Below, in pieces: positions 39,134 through 49,056 of a stretch of 64,000 nucleotides of DNA; within the stretch, counting starts at the first letter, position 1, and each line of letters begins with the position of its first letter. The translations under genes were made by a program, and so were the position numbers. Source of the stretch: Lysinibacillus cavernae (GTDB taxonomy: Bacteria; Bacillota; Bacilli; Bacillales_A; Planococcaceae); the NCBI RefSeq assembly GCF_009724685.1, contig NZ_WMEF01000002.1:601922-665921 (forward strand). Reading direction: 5' to 3'. The notes under the pieces are model-generated. The model worked only from the letters and a program-made list of their open reading frames with translations, did not search any database and was not told the DNA's origin.

Positions 39134-42100
39134 CTACCCCATAATCAAATCATAAACAGCCATGGTCGATTCCATTGGAGTTGTATTTAATTCCTGCTGT
39201 AATTGCTGGACACATTTTTCGTACCATTTGAATGCTAGAGAGCGGTTTTGTAGTTGGTAGTGGCTGTACATGAGTAGGCGGTAGCCCTCCTCCCATAGTG
39301 CGTCCTCTCCAATTATTTTTTCTGCATAGTGAATGGCTTTTTTAAACTGCTGTTGCCTTGTTGCATTTTGTGCAAGACGTTCAAGGACTTCAATATATAA
39401 AAATTGTAGTTTGTCACGATCCTGGGTAAGCCAGTCGACTTGCTTCTTTTCTGCGTATAAGGCATCCGTATAACTCGTTTCAGCTAATAGAAGCCATTCG
39501 TTGGACAACTGCGGATCAAATTCCTCCATTCCTAACTGGTAATAATAGTGAAAGCGTTCCACATCAATTTGGAGAAAAGAGATATGCTGTAACTGATACA
39601 TATTATTTTTTCGCTGAATGAAAAAACTATCTTGCCTTGCATGCCGTTGTGGTTCTAACACTTTTAATAATGTATTTAAGACCACTTTAAAGTCGCGATC
39701 TAATGACTCTACACTGCGTTCTGGCCATAATGCCTGGGCAATTTCTTCCTTTGGTATAAAACGGTTGCGATGACAATATAAATACACGAATAATTCCTTC
39801 GATTTTTCACGTTGCCATTCTTTATCTTCAAGCTTTCGTTCCGCTCGAATTAAACTGACACTTCCAAAAAAATTGATTTGTATTTCATCATGCGGATAAC
39901 TGATACTGTCCTCCACTTGAAAATAGTTTCGTAATGCAAGGATGGCTGCATGTTCCACGCCGCATGTTTGACTAAATTGCAATAGCTCATAAAAAATCAT
40001 TCGATTGCTTGGACCAAGGATCATTTTCCTTTGTAAAAAATAGTCATAGCCATTTGCCATACATAATTGCGCAAACTGTTGAAAATATGCATGAAATTGG
40101 TCTCTATTATTTTCTTGAAAGGCGATAACAGCTTGATAGAATAAAACATGCATCAAGCCATTGTGATCTCCGCATTCCTGAAATAGTTGCTGTGCTTTCT
40201 TTACTAATTGCTTTGCTCGCCCTGTTTCTTGCTGAGAAAGAATGATTTTTACTTCCGCTAAGAGAATGAGGCCCGTCATCCAAGCATCTTGGACTTGCTC
40301 TGTTTCCCGTAAACCAAGTGCCAAGTATTTTTTAGCCGCTACCATATCTCCTAAATAATGTTTAGCAATTGCTAGCCCCATATAAGGCTCAGCCTTAACC
40401 CGAGAAATATTAATCGTATTCATTAAAGTTAACGCTTTTTCATAAGCTTGACATGCCCCTTGATAGTCTGGGTAATCCATTAACAATAGTGCATGCGCTT
40501 TTCTGATATAACCAACCGCCTCGATAAAAATAGACTTCTCTCTTAACCCCCTCTGTATCCCATGTTGGGCTGCATACCAAGCTTCCTTTCCTTGTCCTAA
40601 CAGTGCATAAACAAAAGCTGCTAGTAGTTCACTTTCACGGTGGGTTGCTACAAGCTGAGGTGGCATTTCAAGGCGCTGTGCTAATAATTCCTTCGCCTCT
40701 CGTAATTGCCCCGTCCGTAGCAAAACCCGGACATCAACATTCGCTCGTTGCATGACATCCTCTGGCAATGCCACTTCCTCAATAAATAACTGTGCACCCT
40801 TGGCCTTCCCTAAGTTCACTAAGTTTTCAGCGTATTGCCGTTGAAGTTCTACTAATTCCTCTTTTAGTAAGGGTGTATGCTTGGCAAGCTCTAATGCTTT
40901 TTTTAAATAGGGCTCTGCTAATGCAGGTTGTATGGTGTCTAAGTAAATATGTGCTAACCCTGCATGGGACTTTGTCGTAAAAAGGTGATCCCGCTGTTGT
41001 TGTGCCAGCGTTACACACTTGTCATAGGATTGTTTCGCTTTTTCATAATAAGCGCGGTAGCGATGACACTCCCCCTCAAAATAATATAATCTATAAAATT
41101 TATCTTTTTCTTGTACAGTAAATCGATTGATTTTTTCCAACAACCATTCAAATTGTCCAGCACGTACTAAAGGCTCTGCATGACGCTGTAACAGTTCCCC
41201 ACAAAAATCATGGTCATTCGTTTTGAAGGCATGATACAGTACAGCTTGAATATTAGGATGTTCCACATAATACAATGCTGCTTTTTTATGTAGGTCCGTA
41301 TAGTGACCTGCATGTTGTCGCCATTTCATTTCTAAAAATCGACTGAATAATGCATGGAAGCGGTATAAACCGTCTGTTGTTACTGGTTGAATAAATAAAT
41401 GGCGCTGTGTTAAAGCATTCAAAATTTGTGCAATCTCTATGCCATAGAAATCTTCCAATAGCTCTACTGAAAATGTAGGGAAAATCGCTAATTTCAAGAT
41501 GGTCTCTTGCTCTGTCGTAGTCATCCTACTGTAAACTTCTTCTGACAAATACGTGAAAAGATCATTTGTGGAAATCGTTAGCCAATGATCTAAAGAAGCA
41601 TGATGCCATTGCTCTGCTAATAAAGAAATACTGATAGCCCAGCCTTCCGTAATCTCCAGTACCATTGCCATCTCAACATCGGATAAATGCACATCCACAT
41701 ATTCTTCAAAAAAGACAGCAATTTCCTCCGTTGAAAATGCCAGCTCGTCCTCTTTCATGACTAACCATTTCTTTTGCAACTTTAATTTCCTCATAATATC
41801 CCAATTAGGTAATGTTCTAGATGCCATAATAAAATGAATCGCTGGTGGAGCAAATTCAATAACTTTCTCCATAAAATAATTGATTGGAAAAACATGATCC
41901 ACTAAATGAAAGTCATCAATGACAATTAGAAGTGGTTCCTCTATGCTACATAGACAATTAACAAAAAGCTTATACCAGCGATTCAGCTCCTCCATTTTAG
42001 GAAAGCGTGACAATTGATTCCACTCATCGAATGTAAGGCCAAAATTTGGCACAACTCGCTGTATACTAAAAAAAAGATGTTTTAAAAAGGGTAATAGATT

Positions 42101-42319
42101 ATCATCTTCATCGGAGATACTATACCAAGAAAATTTATTCACTTCGTTCGAGAGAAATTGTGTAAGGATGGTCGTTTTACCATACCCTGCACCACTATGA
42201 AGAAATGTACAAGTATGGTGATGGCTCTTCTTTAATGTCCTCATGAGCGCTGCTCTATTAATACAATGAGTGGATGGACTTGGTGCCATACATTTTGATT
42301 GAATAATAATATCTGTCAT
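39134..42319 (-). CDS. Large ATPase/TPR/BTAD transcriptional regulator
   Basis: A 1061-residue regulator of the MalT/SARP type. Near residue 45 is a Walker A HSGAGYGKTT, and near residue 127 a Walker B LLIVIDDFH, marking a STAND-class NTPase. Residues about 380-790 are TPR-like helical repeats. The C-terminus holds an OmpR-type winged helix (ELFVYLYCHRNRFIPKEEIAQALWP) followed by a bacterial transcriptional activator domain. Such proteins switch on a neighbouring pathway when a ligand binds the TPR region. The start is the ATG at 42319, 11 bases after GGAGG; a TTG at 42337 is part of that site. The target genes are unknown; ddh is directly upstream on the same strand but behind a terminator. 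Confidence 0.87.
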   Translation of the reverse strand: MTDIIIQSKCMAPSPSTHCINRAALMRTLKKSHHHTCTFLHSGAGYGKTTILTQFLSNEVNKFSWYSISDEDDNLLPFLKHLFFSIQRVVPNFGLTFDEWNQLSRFPKMEELNRWYKLFVNCLCSIEEPLLIVIDDFHLVDHVFPINYFMEKVIEFAPPAIHFIMASRTLPNWDIMRKLKLQKKWLVMKEDELAFSTEEIAVFFEEYVDVHLSDVEMAMVLEITEGWAISISLLAEQWHHASLDHWLTISTNDLFTYLSEEVYSRMTTTEQETILKLAIFPTFSVELLEDFYGIEIAQILNALTQRHLFIQPVTTDGLYRFHALFSRFLEMKWRQHAGHYTDLHKKAALYYVEHPNIQAVLYHAFKTNDHDFCGELLQRHAEPLVRAGQFEWLLEKINRFTVQEKDKFYRLYYFEGECHRYRAYYEKAKQSYDKCVTLAQQQRDHLFTTKSHAGLAHIYLDTIQPALAEPYLKKALELAKHTPLLKEELVELQRQYAENLVNLGKAKGAQLFIEEVALPEDVMQRANVDVRVLLRTGQLREAKELLAQRLEMPPQLVATHRESELLAAFVYALLGQGKEAWYAAQHGIQRGLREKSIFIEAVGYIRKAHALLLMDYPDYQGACQAYEKALTLMNTINISRVKAEPYMGLAIAKHYLGDMVAAKKYLALGLRETEQVQDAWMTGLILLAEVKIILSQQETGRAKQLVKKAQQLFQECGDHNGLMHVLFYQAVIAFQENNRDQFHAYFQQFAQLCMANGYDYFLQRKMILGPSNRMIFYELLQFSQTCGVEHAAILALRNYFQVEDSISYPHDEIQINFFGSVSLIRAERKLEDKEWQREKSKELFVYLYCHRNRFIPKEEIAQALWPERSVESLDRDFKVVLNTLLKVLEPQRHARQDSFFIQRKNNMYQLQHISFLQIDVERFHYYYQLGMEEFDPQLSNEWLLLAETSYTDALYAEKKQVDWLTQDRDKLQFLYIEVLERLAQNATRQQQFKKAIHYAEKIIGEDALWEEGYRLLMYSHYQLQNRSLAFKWYEKCVQQLQQELNTTPMESTMAVYDLIMG

Positions 42320-42431
42320 GTTTACGATAACCTCCAAATTTGTGTAAGGTTACATTAGCTCCATTTTTTCACAAAAATTCAGATTATTAAATTATTGACA
42401 GTTTACCATATTTTATCGAATGAATGGCTTA

Positions 42432-42469
42432 AAATAAAAAAACCGATCATCAAATGAATGATAATCGGG
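42432..42469 (-). terminator. Terminator of ddh
   Basis: On the minus strand CCGATTATCA pairs with TGATGATCGG (one G-T) and is followed by TTTTTTTATTTT. Confidence 0.88.
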
Positions 42470-42483
42470 TGAATTTTCTATGA

Positions 42484-43464
42484 TTATAGTAATTCTTTAC
42501 GTAATTCAGCAGCTGATTTTGGTGAAAGCAGACTGAATGGAATATCAAATACTGTTTTCGCTCCTTTATCACCAGCTTGACTTAGACGATGTGCAGCACG
42601 TGCATAAGCCACTAATACACTAGATGTGAAGTTTGGATTACTTTCAAGTTTTAATGAGAATTCGAGAATTTGTTTATCGTTTGCCCCACTGTCACCACTG
42701 CGAATGACAAAACCACCATGTGGCATACCTGTATGGTTTGCTTTAAATTCATCTTCAGAAATGAAGTTAACTGTTGTGTTATATTCATCGAAATAGTTAG
42801 GCATTGTGACAATTTCTTGTTCCACTTTTGTTGCATCTGCGCCTTCTTCTAACACAACCCAACATTCACGTGCATGTTTTTCACGCGTTGTTAGTTCAGG
42901 GTTTTCTCCGTTACGAACACGCTCTACAGCTTCTTTAATTGGTAATGTGTATTGAACCGCATTTTTAACACCTTCGATACGACGAACTGCATCTGAGTGA
43001 CCTTGACTCAGGCCGTCTCCCCAGAATGTATATGTTGTACCAACTGGTAAAACTGATTCCCCTAAAATACGATTTAATGAGAATAAACCTGGATCCCAAC
43101 CAACTGAGATAACAGATACTTTACCAGATTTTTGTGCTGCTGCGTCTACAGCATCGAAAAATTCAGGAATTTTCGCGTGTGTATCGAAGCTATCAATTGT
43201 ATTGAACCATTGCGCAAAGTGTGGACCTTGTTCTGGTAAATCTGTTGCAGAGCCACCACATAAAATCATGACATCAATGTCGTTTTGGAATTTTTCAGCG
43301 TCATCTACTAAATATACGCTCGCTTTGCTTGCTACGTTTACTGTTGAAGGATCACGACGTGTGAATACCGCTACTAATTCCATATCCGGATTTTGTGAAA
43401 TGGCATACTCCACACCACGTCCTAAATTTCCATATCCTACAATACCTACTCGAATTGCACTCAT
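42484..43464 (-). CDS. ddh: meso-Diaminopimelate D-dehydrogenase
   Basis: The 326-residue NADPH-dependent enzyme makes meso-diaminopimelate directly from tetrahydrodipicolinate, bypassing the acylated branches. The N-terminal Rossmann motif GIVGYGNLGRG, the cofactor region FTRRDP near residue 35, the DSFDTHAKIP segment and the substrate-binding SVGWDPGLFSLNR stretch are as in known Ddh. The product feeds lysine, peptidoglycan and spore dipicolinate chemistry. It is a single gene with a strong terminator. The enzyme has a patchy distribution and is well known from Bacillus sphaericus, supporting a Lysinibacillus-like host. Confidence 0.95.
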   Translation of the reverse strand: MSAIRVGIVGYGNLGRGVEYAISQNPDMELVAVFTRRDPSTVNVASKASVYLVDDAEKFQNDIDVMILCGGSATDLPEQGPHFAQWFNTIDSFDTHAKIPEFFDAVDAAAQKSGKVSVISVGWDPGLFSLNRILGESVLPVGTTYTFWGDGLSQGHSDAVRRIEGVKNAVQYTLPIKEAVERVRNGENPELTTREKHARECWVVLEEGADATKVEQEIVTMPNYFDEYNTTVNFISEDEFKANHTGMPHGGFVIRSGDSGANDKQILEFSLKLESNPNFTSSVLVAYARAAHRLSQAGDKGAKTVFDIPFSLLSPKSAAELRKELL

Positions 43465-43747
43465 TAAAATTCCTCCTAACGATTTCGTGACTTTGTGATA
43501 ACATTCACGTTAAATCTAATTACAATAATACTTTGTGTTAGAAAAATTCACAATAGTTTGAGTATGAGTTTTTTTAAAAGAATTTATATCAGTTTTCTAT
43601 GATTTTCATCCAACAACGGTATGAATACGGTTACAAATTACTAAATATTCCATGAACCTTAAAGTTATTGTAAAAGCCTTGTAAATGACGGCTATTTTCC
43701 CAATGAGTCTTGTACAATAAATGTAACGACAAAAGGGGGCATGTTGA

Positions 43748-44059
43748 ATGAAAAGTACTGGTTACTCAGCAAGCACAACATTGGCAAAAGGAGAACTACT
43801 TGCATTCCATATGACACAAAATTCTGAGGAAAAGAACAGTGAAGCTATGCAAACTGTAAGTAAACATGAAAGATTTGTACCCAACAAACATCAATGTATA
43901 GGCGTTTTACCTTTTGACGTTATGGAAGACACACAAGCTAATTCCATCCAAAAAACCACAGTTAGTGAGGTTGACTTTTACCATAGTGGCAAGGAAGTCG
44001 CTCGCTGGCTAATTAAAAAAAGTGAATACAACAAAACTAGCCCAGACTTCTTTCAATGA
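43748..44059 (+). CDS. Hypothetical protein
   Basis: A 103-residue hydrophilic protein without transmembrane segments or recognised motif. Support for it being real is a GGGGG ribosome binding site eight bases before the ATG and an otherwise empty region. A hairpin (44043-44050 with 44058-44065) overlaps its stop codon. It is an isolated plus-strand gene between two minus-strand genes. No function can be assigned. Confidence 0.55.
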   Translation: MKSTGYSASTTLAKGELLAFHMTQNSEEKNSEAMQTVSKHERFVPNKHQCIGVLPFDVMEDTQANSIQKTTVSEVDFYHSGKEVARWLIKKSEYNKTSPDFFQ

Positions 44060-44156
44060 AGTCTGAAATAAATTGAGTTAATTAGTTTAACCCCGTTATG
44101 TTCGATCACTTTGACCATATTTTAGAACCCATTTCCTATTGTGAAATTTACTCCCC

Positions 44157-44819
44157 TCACTGAATCTCCTGCGCCAATTGTGAAAGACGCTTTTCATCAA
44201 GTATATGATAGCCTGTCTTGCGCTTTTCGAGTATCCTCTCCTCACAAAATTGTGCCAGCACATATAATAGATGGCGATAGGAAACCCCTAAATATTCACA
44301 GATTTCCGTATGCTTTTCCTTATAGACACCTTGATCGGCAGATAATTGAATAAAAGCAGCTAAGCGATTTTCAAAAGGATAGGCTTGATTTTGAGTATAT
44401 TTAGACGTCATGTTCGTGGCTTTTTCTCCTAAAAACACACAAAGTCTACGTAAAAACAAGGCATCTGCAAGTAACTTTTCCTTACATGACTGCGTAATTG
44501 AGTAACAAATTGTCTTGGTTACTGTTTGAATCCCCTTTGTATACCTTGCCTCGTTTAGTAATTCAATTTCCCCCATAAAGCGAGAAGCCTCTAAGTATTC
44601 AATAAGTGAAACCTTGCCATTTTTATGTGTCATATAGAGCTTCGCCTTTCCTTCAATCATGTAATACAATGTGTCTGGAAAGGAGCCTTCCTGAAAAATC
44701 CATTCACCTTTCTCAAATTGGCAGACTTCAAGATATGGATTAATATCAAAAGAGAAAAAATCATCTATAGGATACTTTTCCAGATAATAGGTACGATCTT
44801 CCGCTGTTAGAATATGCAT
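44157..44819 (-). CDS. Crp/Fnr-family regulator, YeiL-like
   Basis: The 220-residue protein has a cyclic-nucleotide-type beta-roll (FEKGEWIFQEGSFPDTLYYMIEGKAKLYM near residues 35-65), a long dimerisation helix and a C-terminal winged helix (TEICEYLGVSYRHLLYVLAQFCEERILEKRKTGYHI), resembling YeiL of E. coli. The frame is open from 44858, but AGGAGAG seven to eight bases before the ATG at 44819 fixes the start. A 12 bp palindrome lies in the divergent region shared with an MFS transporter, its probable target. Confidence 0.85.
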   Translation of the reverse strand: MHILTAEDRTYYLEKYPIDDFFSFDINPYLEVCQFEKGEWIFQEGSFPDTLYYMIEGKAKLYMTHKNGKVSLIEYLEASRFMGEIELLNEARYTKGIQTVTKTICYSITQSCKEKLLADALFLRRLCVFLGEKATNMTSKYTQNQAYPFENRLAAFIQLSADQGVYKEKHTEICEYLGVSYRHLLYVLAQFCEERILEKRKTGYHILDEKRLSQLAQEIQ

Positions 44820-44845
44820 TTTTTTACTCTCTCCTATAAAAAATA

Positions 44846-44857
44846 TGAGATATCTCA
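44846..44857. promoter_or_regulatory. Operator-like palindrome between the Crp-family and MFS genes
   Basis: TGAGATATCTCA is a perfect 12 bp palindrome in the 98-base divergent gap, in the general form of Crp/Fnr-type sites. Assignment to the adjacent regulator is inference. Confidence 0.5.
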
Positions 44858-44917
44858 CATTATTGTAGCGATGAACGTGCTATTATTCAACATAGTTAAT
44901 GGAGGTACGGTAATTAT

Positions 44918-46069
44918 ATGAACAATCAACGATGGCTTTCTCAAAATTTCTTTACTTTTTTCATTACTTGGGGCATTTTCTTACCCTATTGGACAGGATG
45001 GCTCGTGGATGCAAAACATCTGACAGTATCACAGGCAAGTGTCGTGATGGGCTGTGGATTATTAGCACGGGCCACATCCAATCTTTTCTTCTTCCCAACA
45101 CTTGCAAAATACGTACACAATAAACAACTTATTACGATTCTAGCAGTAGGTTCCATACTGACGGCATTACTCTATATCCCAAGTACAGGCTTTATAGCAC
45201 TATTAATCGTGACCATTTTATTTAGCGTTTTTTATCCAGCATTGTTACCTGCTGTGGAAAGTAGTGCAGCAACGCTTGTCCAGCATGGTAATATTCATTA
45301 TGGTAAAAGCCGCTCCTATGGTTCCTTTGGCTTTGTCATCGCCGTATTAATTATTAGTATGCTCACAGGCGTTTTTGGCAAAAACATCATCTTTTGGAGT
45401 ATGATCATTGGGTTGATTGGCATGTTGCTTATGCAACAATTAGCAACACCAAAGGAATTACTCATTGTGCCGACAAAGGAGCAACGAGCAAAATCATTGT
45501 CGATGAAAACATTATGGACTATCAAAGGTTTCCCGATTGTGTTATTCATCGTTATTTTATTGCAGGGTGCTCATGCCTCCTATTATAGCTATGGTTATAT
45601 TTATTTAGAAGATTTACAGGTTGACCCATTCTATATGGGTATGATTATTAATATTGCTGTAATTTGTGAAATCTTATACTTTATGAAGGCTGATACGTTC
45701 TTGACGAAATGGCGCTCATCTTCTTTATTACTCTTAGCAGCAAGTGGTTCTTCCCTGCGCTGGATACTAATTTTCATGTTCCCAAATGTCTGGGTATTTA
45801 TTGCATCACAAACCTTGCATGCCTTATCCTTTGCCCTAGCACATTTTGCTTTTATTCGCTACTTAGCAAAAACGCTACCAAAGGAACAAATTCCAAATGC
45901 ACAAGGCCTATACTCTGCATTAGCCATGGGCTTAAGTACAGCAATTCTTACTTTTTTAGGTGGCTATTTATACGAAATATCTCCAGGTCTATCCTTTGCA
46001 GCTATGCTAATTTGTACAGTGCCATCCATCGTTATTTTGCTTATGACACGCAAGAAGTATCAATATTGA
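44918..46069 (+). CDS. MFS transporter, HcaT/MFS_1-like
   Basis: The 383-residue protein has about 12 hydrophobic helices and resembles the 3-phenylpropionate transporter (HcaT) subgroup of the major facilitator superfamily: N-terminal FFITWGIFLPYWTGWLV, and KSRSYGSFGFVIAVLIIS near residue 130, a hallmark of this subgroup. The substrate is unknown; relatives carry aromatic acids or nucleosides. GGAGG precedes the ATG by seven to nine bases. It is divergent from the Crp-family gene. Confidence 0.82.
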   Translation: MNNQRWLSQNFFTFFITWGIFLPYWTGWLVDAKHLTVSQASVVMGCGLLARATSNLFFFPTLAKYVHNKQLITILAVGSILTALLYIPSTGFIALLIVTILFSVFYPALLPAVESSAATLVQHGNIHYGKSRSYGSFGFVIAVLIISMLTGVFGKNIIFWSMIIGLIGMLLMQQLATPKELLIVPTKEQRAKSLSMKTLWTIKGFPIVLFIVILLQGAHASYYSYGYIYLEDLQVDPFYMGMIINIAVICEILYFMKADTFLTKWRSSSLLLLAASGSSLRWILIFMFPNVWVFIASQTLHALSFALAHFAFIRYLAKTLPKEQIPNAQGLYSALAMGLSTAILTFLGGYLYEISPGLSFAAMLICTVPSIVILLMTRKKYQY

Positions 46070-46072
46070 TGA

Positions 46073-46107
46073 AAAGCAGGTGAGAATTTCTTCACCTGCT
46101 TTGTTTA
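46073..46107. terminator. Bidirectional terminator
   Basis: A perfect 11 bp stem (AAAGCAGGTGA with TCACCTGCTTT) lies between convergent genes and is followed by TTTGTTTATTTT on the plus strand. Confidence 0.82.
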
Positions 46108-47289
46108 TTTTGGATAATAGGAAAAACCAGGATATTTCACCACGGGCCATTTTTCCTTTCTGAGGGCATGTAGCAACTCAGGGCCCACCTGCAAATTACT
46201 TTGCACCAATTCAGTTGGCGTAAGGGCCATCCACTGATTTAATGACACATCCTGGAAACGGTCACTTTTAAACATTTCTAGAAACCATAATGGCTCCGTG
46301 CCAGTATTTTGAATATAATGACCTGTAGCAAACGGCACATACCCAACATCACCTGCACGGTAATCGAATGTTCGAGCTGTGCCATTACCTGTGAATACCG
46401 TCATACGCCCTTTTCCTTGTAGATAATACTGCCATTCATCATTATTAGGATGCCAATGCAATTCACGCATTTCACCAGGCTCAATTTCAACAAGTGCAGC
46501 TGCAATATTTTTAGAAATAGGAAAATTGGTTGAATCAACAATGCGCACACTTCCCCCTGGCGTTTTCAGTGGTGGCTGAGCTAACAAGCGATGTTTAAAG
46601 GATTGCGGAACCTTGCCATATGGAGATTGCACTTTTTGCGTATCAACAGGTCCCGGAACCTTATCCTGATAAATATACACCTGTTCGTTCGGAATGTGAT
46701 CGAACGCACTAATTGGAACACCAAAATTCGCTGATAATACATCTTTTGGGGTATGCGCAAACCAATCCGAAATCGAAAGTGTATTAAGATCTGAGAAATG
46801 TCCATCATCAAATACTAATAAAAATTCACAGCCATCTTCTAGCCCCTGAATAGAATGAGGGATGCCGGGTGGAAAATACCATAAATCACCTGGTCCCACA
46901 TCAGCAATAAAGTTACAACCATTCTGATCGACTGCCGTAATACGAGCATGCCCAAGTAACATATAAGACCACTCCGCTTGTTGATGCCAATGCAGTTCAC
47001 GTACGCCACCGGGTGTCAAACTCATATTAACACCCGCTAATGTCGTGGCAATCGGTAATTCACGAACAGTAATTTCCCGAGACCATCCTCCTTGATTCAA
47101 AGTCATATTTGTGTCTGAAAACGAAAATCGCAGGTTAGGGATTAAACCCGCATCGGTCGTTGGCGGTACCAGCATATCAGGATTTTCCAAATCCCTCATT
47201 ATATCTCGTGGCCCCTTATCCACACCTCCAGCTCCATCACTTCGAATAGGCTGTGGTACCTGAAAGTAACCTGGCGGCAAATTCTCCAA
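46105..47289 (-). CDS. oxdC: Oxalate-decarboxylase-family bicupin
   Basis: The 394-residue protein has two cupin domains. Each has the Mn-binding set: [11 protein letters not shown] near residue 97 with [15 protein letters not shown], and [12 protein letters not shown] near residue 275 with [16 protein letters not shown]. It is colinear with B. subtilis OxdC, which turns oxalate into formate and CO2. The N-terminal lid loop that carries the catalytic Glu in OxdC (Ser-Glu-Asn-Ser-Thr) reads Ser-Asp-Leu-Asn-Thr here, so the proton donor is Asp or lost and activity may differ. It has no signal peptide and stands alone. Confidence 0.85.
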   Translation of the reverse strand: MENLPPGYFQVPQPIRSDGAGGVDKGPRDIMRDLENPDMLVPPTTDAGLIPNLRFSFSDTNMTLNQGGWSREITVRELPIATTLAGVNMSLTPGGVRELHWHQQAEWSYMLLGHARITAVDQNGCNFIADVGPGDLWYFPPGIPHSIQGLEDGCEFLLVFDDGHFSDLNTLSISDWFAHTPKDVLSANFGVPISAFDHIPNEQVYIYQDKVPGPVDTQKVQSPYGKVPQSFKHRLLAQPPLKTPGGSVRIVDSTNFPISKNIAAALVEIEPGEMRELHWHPNNDEWQYYLQGKGRMTVFTGNGTARTFDYRAGDVGYVPFATGHYIQNTGTEPLWFLEMFKSDRFQDVSLNQWMALTPTELVQSNLQVGPELLHALRKEKWPVVKYPGFSYYPK

Positions 47290-47497
47290 TCGTTCACCTC
47301 TTTATGTTAGGAATCTAAAAAAATGCATTGATTCTTCTAAAATGTATGGGTACACTGCTTGGATTATTCACTTTCTTTGCTATTGGAGGGTGGTGAATGA
47401 GCATGGGTTTCATTTTACACAGAGCCTTGATGGAGTGAACGAATTTTACTTATTGTGGAGCAGTTTTCTCAATGATGTGATCACATCCATAGCAAAA

Positions 47498-48943
47498 TTA
47501 CTCCTTATTCCGTCCTATCATGGTTTCAACCACACATTTATGCAAGATTTGTAAGCCTTCCAACAGTTCGTCATAGGATGCATAGGCATAGGATAAACGA
47601 ATATGATGATGATCTTGTGGATCGTAAATATAGCCCGGATTGATTAATACTTGTTGCTGCAACAACTTCATAAAAAAGTCTTTGTCTACAAGAGGCTCAC
47701 GAAACTTGAGCCAAATATAAAAGCCTCCCTTTGGTTTGTTCCAGTTAGCCAACGTCTTAAATTTTTCCTGTAAAATCCGTTCAGTAAAATCGGCTCGTTC
47801 CTGTAATCGTTGACGCAAACCTATGAGATGGTTTTCATATTTTCCTGATTGCAGCCAGTTCAGTACAATTTCTTGTGAAATAGCACTTGAGCCATAGTCT
47901 GTTTGCATTTTAATATCTGCTAATCGTTCAATTACGGTTGTTGGACCGATGAGCCAGCCAATGCGTAGCCCTGGACTTAACGTTTTGGAGACACTCCCAA
48001 TGTATAGAACTTGTCCGCTACTATCCATTGCTTTAATGGGAGGTGATGCTTCTTCAAAAAGCAATTCATGATAGACATCATCCTCTATAATTGGAATTCG
48101 TGATGCTTGACAGGCTTCATATAGCTGCTTTTTTTCCTGTAATGCCCATACATCGCCTGTTGGATTTTGTAATGTTGGAATAGCATAAAACACAGCTTGT
48201 TTTTTCCTTTTTCTTTGAGCTAATGTTTGTGTAAGCTGTTCGTTACGTTGAATTCCTATCATTCGCATGCCGACCGACTGAAAAGGATGAACAGAGTTTA
48301 AATAGGAGGTTGGTTCTTGGAATACGATGGACCCCTGTTCTAATAAACCAACGGCAATCAGCTGCAAGGCCTGAAGCGCACCCGATACAATACAGACATG
48401 TTGGGGCTGAGCATCAATGCCTCTTTTTTGAACATAGTGACAGATAGCTGCACGAAGTCGATCATTGCCCTGTGGCGAAGAGTAGCTTAATGTTTTTGGC
48501 TGAAAAGATAGTTCCCTAAGTGAAGCTTCAATTTCCTCTATGGGCAACAGGCTTGGAGCAAGCTCTCCTGTTCCTAAACGAATCACATCATCACGCTGCT
48601 CGTATTCATTAATTAATTGAATCGTATGGTAATTTGGTTTATAGATACTTGTTTCAATATAGGTTTGCCAGTTTGGCTGTGTTTGTTGAATTAATGCATG
48701 CCAGGAATTGTGGGTGACGTATACACCAGAGCCTACCTTTGCTTCAAGGATGCCCATTGCTTTTAATTCCTCTAAAGCCTGTTGAACCGTGCTGCGATTC
48801 ACATCAAACTGCATGGCCAACTGTCTTTGAGTCGGCAGTTTGGTTCCCGCTGCCCAATCTCCTCGTTCCACTTGTGCTGTTACCCACTGAACTATTTGTT
48901 GCTGCAATGGCATGTTACTTTGTCTATTTGGCTGCCAGCTCAT
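47498..48943 (-). CDS. MocR-type regulator (GntR domain fused to aminotransferase)
   Basis: The 481-residue protein has an N-terminal GntR winged helix (LPTQRQLAMQFDVNRSTVQQALEELKAMGILEAKVGSGVYV) and a C-terminal fold-type I aminotransferase domain with the PLP lysine in YIGSVSKTLSPGLRIGW. MocR regulators use PLP or its adducts to control vitamin B6, GABA or amino-acid genes. It is divergent from a LysE-family exporter with an inverted repeat between them, so it probably controls that gene. An open frame reaches 49066 and would overlap lysE; AAGAAGGTGA before the ATG at 48943 sets the start. Confidence 0.88.
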   Translation of the reverse strand: MSWQPNRQSNMPLQQQIVQWVTAQVERGDWAAGTKLPTQRQLAMQFDVNRSTVQQALEELKAMGILEAKVGSGVYVTHNSWHALIQQTQPNWQTYIETSIYKPNYHTIQLINEYEQRDDVIRLGTGELAPSLLPIEEIEASLRELSFQPKTLSYSSPQGNDRLRAAICHYVQKRGIDAQPQHVCIVSGALQALQLIAVGLLEQGSIVFQEPTSYLNSVHPFQSVGMRMIGIQRNEQLTQTLAQRKRKKQAVFYAIPTLQNPTGDVWALQEKKQLYEACQASRIPIIEDDVYHELLFEEASPPIKAMDSSGQVLYIGSVSKTLSPGLRIGWLIGPTTVIERLADIKMQTDYGSSAISQEIVLNWLQSGKYENHLIGLRQRLQERADFTERILQEKFKTLANWNKPKGGFYIWLKFREPLVDKDFFMKLLQQQVLINPGYIYDPQDHHHIRLSYAYASYDELLEGLQILHKCVVETMIGRNKE

Positions 48944-48970
48944 GATTTTTTCACCTTCTTTTCTCAAAAA

Positions 48971-48998
48971 AATTGGGTGGATAAAAAACCATCCAATT
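48971..48998. promoter_or_regulatory. Inverted repeat between mocR-type and lysE-type genes
   Basis: AATTGGGTGG and CCATCCAATT form 10-base arms with one mismatch across eight bases; a further TTGG follows at once. This is a candidate binding site of the MocR-type regulator. Confidence 0.5.
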
Positions 48999-49056
48999 GG
49001 TCGTTTCCATATAGTTATACCATAGCTAAAATGAGTAGTGAAAGGAGGGGTTTTCA

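Noticed and set aside
47342..47554. Plus-strand 70-codon frame
   Set aside because: No ribosome binding site; it overlaps the 3' end of the MocR-type gene and has no coding character.
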